From Heliocidaris tuberculata (Eukaryota > Echinodermata > Echinoidea > Camarodonta > Echinometridae): a stretch of 64,000 nt of DNA. Position numbers and translations under genes: made by a program. Within the stretch, counting starts at the first letter, position 1; each line of letters starts with the position of its first letter. The notes under the pieces were generated by a model that was not told the DNA's origin, did not search any database, and was given only the letters and a program-made list of their open reading frames with translations. The stretch covers positions 13,307,468 to 13,371,467 of the forward strand of contig CM046847.1 of NCBI GenBank assembly GCA_025618425.1. The letters are read 5' to 3'. Shown here one piece after another: positions 59,130-64,000 of this stretch.

Positions 59130-61470
59130 AAGGAAAGAGACAAATAGTCATATCTCGTACACGCCACCAAACACAAATATGGGCCGAGTCAGTGGAGTCC
59201 CAAAATGTTCAGAGGAAAGAGAATTAGCCCCCCGCTTATATGCCTTAATTACGTAGTCCTTGCACGCTGTACGGTCACGTTATTATCAATGCTGTGTGGG
59301 AGTCTGCAGTCTTAATGGGCTAATGTATAGCGTCCTGACGGTGGCGATCGTCCTATAAGTTGACATGGCTCGTCGGGAGCTGTTACGTCTTCACCAGTAA
59401 TATCTCCATGTAGATTTTCCAGGCGTGATGACACGTAGTGCAGGGAAGCGTTACAACAGAATATCCCTGACTGGACGGAGGGGTCGTACAGGAGTGCGAT
59501 GATTAAAGGGCAGCAAGTCACCAACATTGACTAAACTGTGCTTCATCAATTCTCATACACACACACATCCGCTTCCTACATTCATACATTCATGCAAATT
59601 TAATGTCTTGGAAAAAAAAAATGGATATTTTAAAACATTCTAAATAAACCACTCTAGATATAGTACAGCTGCATGTAGACATGTACAAATGTCACTTGGG
59701 CTAAATATTGCATATTTCATCATCAGAAATAGATCAGAAAACGGGGAGAGAAAGTGGTGCTAAGATTAGACTGAAATAGGAAGGTGTCCATAGCTGTGAC
59801 GTGATTGGCAGAGCCTGCAGCTAATCAAGCCCCTTCCTCCCCCATTTCCCCCTTCTGTAATAGACTGGTCTTGAACGCACAGTGGCCTCAGCTCAGCCAG
59901 TGTGTGAGGTGCAGTGTGCAGTGTAAGGGCAGTAGTCTCCTATCAGCACCCTTCAAACCAAAATCTAGTACTTCATGTATCTCTGTTTTACAATAAGAGT
60001 CTGGGATATGAGCCTATATATACTTTGAGTCAACATTAAACTGCTAACTTACTGAAAGGGTTGACTAATTATACAGTTCGAAATACAAACCCGATGCAAG
60101 TGCCAAAAGAAAATGTCACTGAATGTATAACATTAATCAACATGATTCAAATAGTCTGCAGTAATCTATGAATAGATTTTCAGTTTCATCCAAATTGGCT
60201 TCCATGTATGGGGTATTTATGCTATCTTATACTTTCTTCATACTCCTTGCTGTAACTGCTAACCTACATTTTGTATACAATGCAGTATAGACTTGACTTT
60301 ATCCTAGGACGTGGGATTACGTAAATCATTTTTAAGCTGATCGGTCCCTTACAAAAACATTGTGCCAGGAGACAATGTTTATATATTTGTATTCATGTAT
60401 TGGAAAGGGGCAATTTGTTGGTCCCCCCCCCCTCAAACCAATTTTCAATCATGAAAAAAAAATGGGGTCATACAAACCAACTACAAAGAATGAAACTGTC
60501 CAAAATCTTTAAATTAAATGAAATGAGGCCAAACTTTTTGCTAGCTCACTTAGCACACTCACAATTAGCTTTGAATTTATTGTGCTGATGACACTACAAT
60601 GAAGTAAAGTAAAAAATAATATCAAATCAAAATCATAATTTACTGAACACCCCCTACCCCTTGGAGCCAAATAAGGACTTGGAAAAGTGATTTTCTTGCT
60701 AAATACTAGGGCATTTGAAGAGCAATCCTTTTCAGGGGAATTTCTACTATGATATTCGTCCAAACTGACATAAAAGGAATGAGAAAGCTCACAAATTATT
60801 TTTCACCTTTCCCAGAACTCAACCTTCTCCAGTAATATAGTAGTTACAAGCATTTTTTCAATGAGGAAATGTGATACAATCCTGTTCATGTTATAGAGAC
60901 AATCTAAAATGTTGTTTAGAATTTTGTGTGAATTAGTACGACTGTTAGGGGAGAATCTAAATGCCAGGAACACTAACTATTGTTATACAACTAACACAAT
61001 GCATGGTGCTAAATGTCATAAAAAATAAAACATTCTTTTATGAAGAAAAATGTTTAAAGGTTAATCAATTATACATAGGTACATGTATCAGCATGAAGCA
61101 TACACAATAAAAGGCATGAAATTGTGCATTCATAAGTGTAACAATCATTTGTAGAAATATCCAATCAAAGTATTTGCTTCTCTAAGTGTGCACTGTGAAT
61201 TTAATTATAAAATGATTGCTATCCATATTGCCCGGACATGCTATCGATATTGGCTGATGTGCTTTCGATAATGGCTAATGTGCTATCGATACTGGCTGAT
61301 ATTAGCAGCTTCAGGAAAGAAAAAAAGTCACAAAATGGGGGGGGGGGGGGCTTTGTATAATAGATTCAAGCACAATATCTTTTGCTATGTTAAATATGTT
61401 TTAATATGTCAATGAATGCAACCAGTAAACTGTAAAAAAAAAATATCTGAAAAACTTGGTAAATAGTGAT
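59130..61470. other. Intron 1 sequence without recognised genes
   Basis: No supported exon. The passage 60728-60832 (TTTCTACTATGATATTCGTC, AAGGAATGAGAAAGCTCACA) matches 11112-11205, so a dispersed repeat of about 100 bp is present. A C run lies at 60423-60432. Confidence 0.45.
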
Positions 61471-61483
61471 ATTACTATCTATA

Positions 61484-61781
61484 GAGGGGCTGTGGTCTAA
61501 TGGAAATATCTCCGGACTGTACCTGAACCACAAGGTACGGGGTCCGAATCCCTGCCGCACCATTGGTGTCCTTTGGCAAGACATTAATATACATTTGCTA
61601 CACTCCACCCAGGTGTAGTAGATGAGTACAGGATAGGATTTAGTCCTTGAATGCAATGAGCACTATGGTTGCGAAGCTAAAGCCGGGATAATAAAATCCA
61701 AAGTCTGTGTGAAGTGCATAGAGACGTTATATCACAATGTGATATATGCGCTATTCAAGAAGGGAATATTATTATTATTAC
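61484..61781 (+). mobile_element. tRNA-derived SINE, copy 2
   Basis: The head GGGGCTGTGGTCTAATGG (A box about 61491-61503) and GGTCCGAATCC (B box 61541-61551), ending CCGCACCA, is clearly tRNA-like. The body has TCCTTTGGCAAGACAT and CTCCACCCAGGT, then GATATATGCGCTATT and an (ATT)n tail at 61768-61782. Same family as 28310-28590. Confidence 0.9.
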
Positions 61782-61789
61782 ATGTATCT

Positions 61790-62860
61790 AGCAGGCTTGA
61801 TGTTTGAAGGAGGGAAGCTGGAAAACATCGATTTCGGAGCAAAACATACTTTACATAGTTTTCAACTACAAAATATTATGGCCAAAAGTGAAGATTAACA
61901 TATCACAGCATTTAACATAGGACATCACATCCCTGCTCTAATTAGCTCACTCACAAAATGCTACATAGAAATTCTGTTATATACATGTGTATTTCAGACT
62001 AAACAAATAGAAAGTGACTTAACCAGTTCCTTTAAAGTTGAATCAGTAAAGAAATGTCATAAAGCCAGGAGTGAGAGTTATGAGGAATGATATTCTGTAC
62101 ATGAGTAATGCTAGCCAGTTAATCTCAGTTATTAATCAAGTCTACATTTAATCCCAAAACCCTGACAGATAGAGACATGGGGGTTTAATGTACAAATGCA
62201 TGAGAGGAAGGGGGGAGTGGGCACTACGTGGATACATGTACCCATGTGCAAACATGACATGTTCAGAAAAAAGCTATATTCAGCCCAGACTAAAATTAAA
62301 TAATTAAAAGCCTGTCAGAAAAACATAGGGTACAGTACAGGAGGGGAGAGGAAAATGAGCACGCTAATACACACAAAACTCATTTGGTTGAGTCATGTCC
62401 ATCGTATCACACTGATAAAGCTCAATACAAAGGTCTGAGAAGATGGTTTGCTTTTTTAAAATAATAAGATTCACTGTCAAGGCAACATCAACAACACTTT
62501 CATCTACTATTACTAGAAAAATTAACTACTAATACCCACTGACTCACTGATCTACCAGAGATTGCACCAACCCTATGAGCTACATGTACATGTAGTATAA
62601 GCCACTGGTTTAATTCAGAATACAATAGAATCAATAAGACCTTTCTGGTCATGTGACTTCAATCCAAGAATATAGTCATATATTCAGAAAATGCTGTATT
62701 TTTTAATACTGTGTCAACTGTTTGCAAATAATTTATAAACATTCTCTACTTGGTGGGCACTAAAGTCATTCTGACTAATAATTAATTCTTTAATATATTT
62801 TTTAACCAGTCAATACTTTTTTGGTTAGCAGGAGCCCCTTTTTTAGATTTTGTACTGAAA
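61790..62860. other. Intron 1 sequence without recognised genes
   Basis: AT-rich, no supported exon or clear repeat; one ACATGTACATGT palindrome near 62583. Confidence 0.4.
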
Positions 62861-63093
62861 AGTAATACCCCTTTCAAACCAGTTTCCCTGCTTAAAGGCA
62901 TTGATTAACTTTGCCCAGGATTGAAGAAAAAAAATCACTGTTCCAGCTAATGCTGTAATCATAATTGCAAACCTTTAGCTCAGACAGGAATCGCCTGAGT
63001 TTTATAAGCTGATCGGTCGTTTATATATCAAGATATTTACGATTGAAAATTGATGTCGGGATAGAGTACCACCGAACCCTAAAGAACTCTTAC

Positions 63094-63260
63094 GGTTGGC
63101 ATACCTCGCTCTATCACAGAATACCGTACGGGCTGGAAACCCGCTCTGAAATCGCCAAGCGCTGGTGCTTGGTTTTTGTGACTGCAGCGCAGCGAAGAAG
63201 CGCTAGCGATTGATCGCGATTTTCTCTTTTTTAGGATAGTAAACGGGTTCCATTTCCTCT
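63094..63260 (-). CDS. Exon 1: 5' leader and start codon (coding part 63094-63102)
   Basis: On the minus strand an ATG at 63102 opens MPT and meets a consensus donor (ACC|GTAAGAG) at phase 0, exactly the phase that exon 2 needs. The reading frame stays open for about 55 codons upstream, but the only in-frame ATG seen there is this one. A separate short ATG frame begins at 63253 and stops at about 63203 in a different frame, so it could be an upstream ORF. The flanking 63.1-63.24 kb is richer in G, C and CpG than its surroundings, as expected near a promoter. The true cap site is not visible. A further upstream exon cannot be ruled out, since the frame is open. Confidence 0.42.
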
Positions 63261-63359
63261 CAATTCCATTTCCACTTTCACATATCCTTAATTAAATATG
63301 TAGTTAGAGGACTGCACACAATTCACTGGCATTTGAGCTGATTTTACAATTTTTCACAA

Positions 63360-63869
63360 AGTTAATCAATCACTTTAACTTCCCCGGTGAAAACCTCCAA
63401 ATTTCATGAGCACGAATTCCTTAGGTTACCCACGGAAGTACATGAGCACCTTTCAGACCGACCTCACTTCCCTGGTAAGTTGCCATTGGTTACAAATTCC
63501 ACGTTCAATCGGCCGGAAGTCAGGTCAGATTCAGAGTTCGGTGTTTGTATTTTCGCACGGGGTTAATGAAAGTCAATGCGACGACATGGGATCATAGTGT
63601 GACCGGCCGGAAGTGATAATTGATCGCTGACGTATTTCACCAGGGAAGTTCTCCGCCAACCTTTCAAACCAACCACTTACCCGCTGAAACTCTCTTTCCC
63701 CGCGTAAGTTCTCCACCTTGCTAGGTGGAGAAGTTACGTGGGGAAGTTCTTTGGCTTTACGCGAGTAACTTTTCCCTTGTATCTTTCAGACTGGACCCTT
63801 CCCCGCGTAACTCTGAACTTACGCGAGGAACTTCCTCGGGTAAGTGCTTGGTTTGAAAGTGGTATAAGA
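63360..63869. repeat. Repeat with CTTTCAAACCA / TGGTTTGAAAG ends beside the gene start
   Basis: ACCTTTCAAACCAACCACTTACCCG (about 63660) mirrors CGGGTAAGTGCTTGGTTTGA AAG (63838-63861), and TTTCAGACCGACC, TTCCCCGCGTAA and TTACGCGAG words recur many times in both orientations. A further ACCCCTTTCAAACCAGT lies at 62868, so the outer limits, and whether the first exon falls inside the element, are unclear. Confidence 0.55.
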
Positions 63870-64000
63870 TTCCTTTGATGATGGTCAGTAAAATATCTGT
63901 TATTGTTCAACAGCTAATTTTGAAGCTTTCCATCCAACTTCAAAAACAAAAAATCTTATTTACTTTCTGCTGGTTTGGACTAAGAAACATGACACACAAA

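Larger units (their letters stand above)
1..63260 (-). other. Reconstructed 14-exon gene for a YxxP/proline-rich adaptor protein (SLP-76/BLNK-like)
   Basis: Seen: fourteen minus-strand segments bounded by AG acceptors and GT donors. Their lengths are 9, 65, 75, 65, 21, 39, 39, 47, 85, 41, 69, 34, 45 and 65 nt, and they join with matching phase at all 13 junctions into 699 nt with one terminal stop. The 232-residue product has a basic N-terminal third, a strongly acidic middle, Tyr motifs YLEP, YLTP and YDVP, and SH3-type motifs (PxxPxR at about residues 138-143). Known: SLP-76, BLNK and CLNK are cytosolic scaffolds with an N-terminal basic/VPxRDY region, acidic YxxP sites phosphorylated by Syk-family kinases, then proline-rich and C-terminal SH2 segments. 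Inference: this is an invertebrate relative or functional analogue. No SH2 domain was found, so the family call is moderate while the exon chain itself is strong. It could instead be another SH2/SH3-binding scaffold. Large introns (up to 12 kb) are filled with repeats. Confidence 0.72.

Noticed and set aside
61485..61564. tRNA gene
   Set aside because: A and B boxes are present, but the arms do not form a proper cloverleaf acceptor stem and the sequence continues into a SINE body shared with 28.3 kb.
1..64000. CRISPR arrays, operons, bacterial promoters or phage genes
   Set aside because: Spliced gene structure, SINEs, LINE fragments and absence of dense ORFs show eukaryotic nuclear DNA; repeats here have no spacer-repeat regularity.

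Overview
This window looks like a low-density stretch of animal nuclear DNA, most likely from an echinoderm such as a sea urchin. It is AT-rich, has no prokaryotic gene layout and is full of the palindrome TACATGTA. It is crowded with short inverted-repeat (foldback) transposons, tRNA-derived SINEs and simple repeats. The organism call is an inference from this style; no species marker was found. Almost every open frame longer than 60 codons is repeat or chance.

One host gene can be put together, on the minus strand, and it spans nearly the whole window. Fourteen short exons (9-85 nt) lie between about 63.1 kb and 0.3 kb. Each junction has GT donor and AG acceptor signals, and every splice phase fits the next, giving a 699-nt reading frame (232 residues plus stop). 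In order, the protein has a short charged N-terminus (LQK...), a basic segment, a proline-rich segment ending in RDYRT, an acidic Tyr-containing stretch, YLEP followed by a PxxPxR motif, a basic RRMSERA segment, YLTP, YDVP, and a short C-terminal helix-like tail. This fits a cytosolic tyrosine-phosphorylated scaffold of the SLP-76/BLNK/CLNK kind: phospho-YxxP sites for SH2 proteins and proline motifs for SH3 proteins. No SH2 domain is encoded in the exons found; a stop and a minus-strand AATAAA close the transcript at the left edge.

The introns hold the rest. 0-7 kb: a 16-bp minisatellite, a 1.54-kb Tc1/mariner-type foldback with another foldback nested in it, and a frameshifted LINE reverse-transcriptase fragment. 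9-20 kb: TTAA-flanked foldbacks, a cluster of small hairpins, a Tigger-like MITE, and a 1.2-kb foldback carrying an inverted copy of a host-like first exon. 20-38 kb: more foldbacks, a SINE, paired hAT-like palindromes and the first of two 408-bp piggyBac-like copies. 38-64 kb: tandem duplications, further TTAA foldbacks, an inverted pair of CxxC-peptide sequences, a second SINE, and a GC-richer 5' end of the gene next to another repeat.
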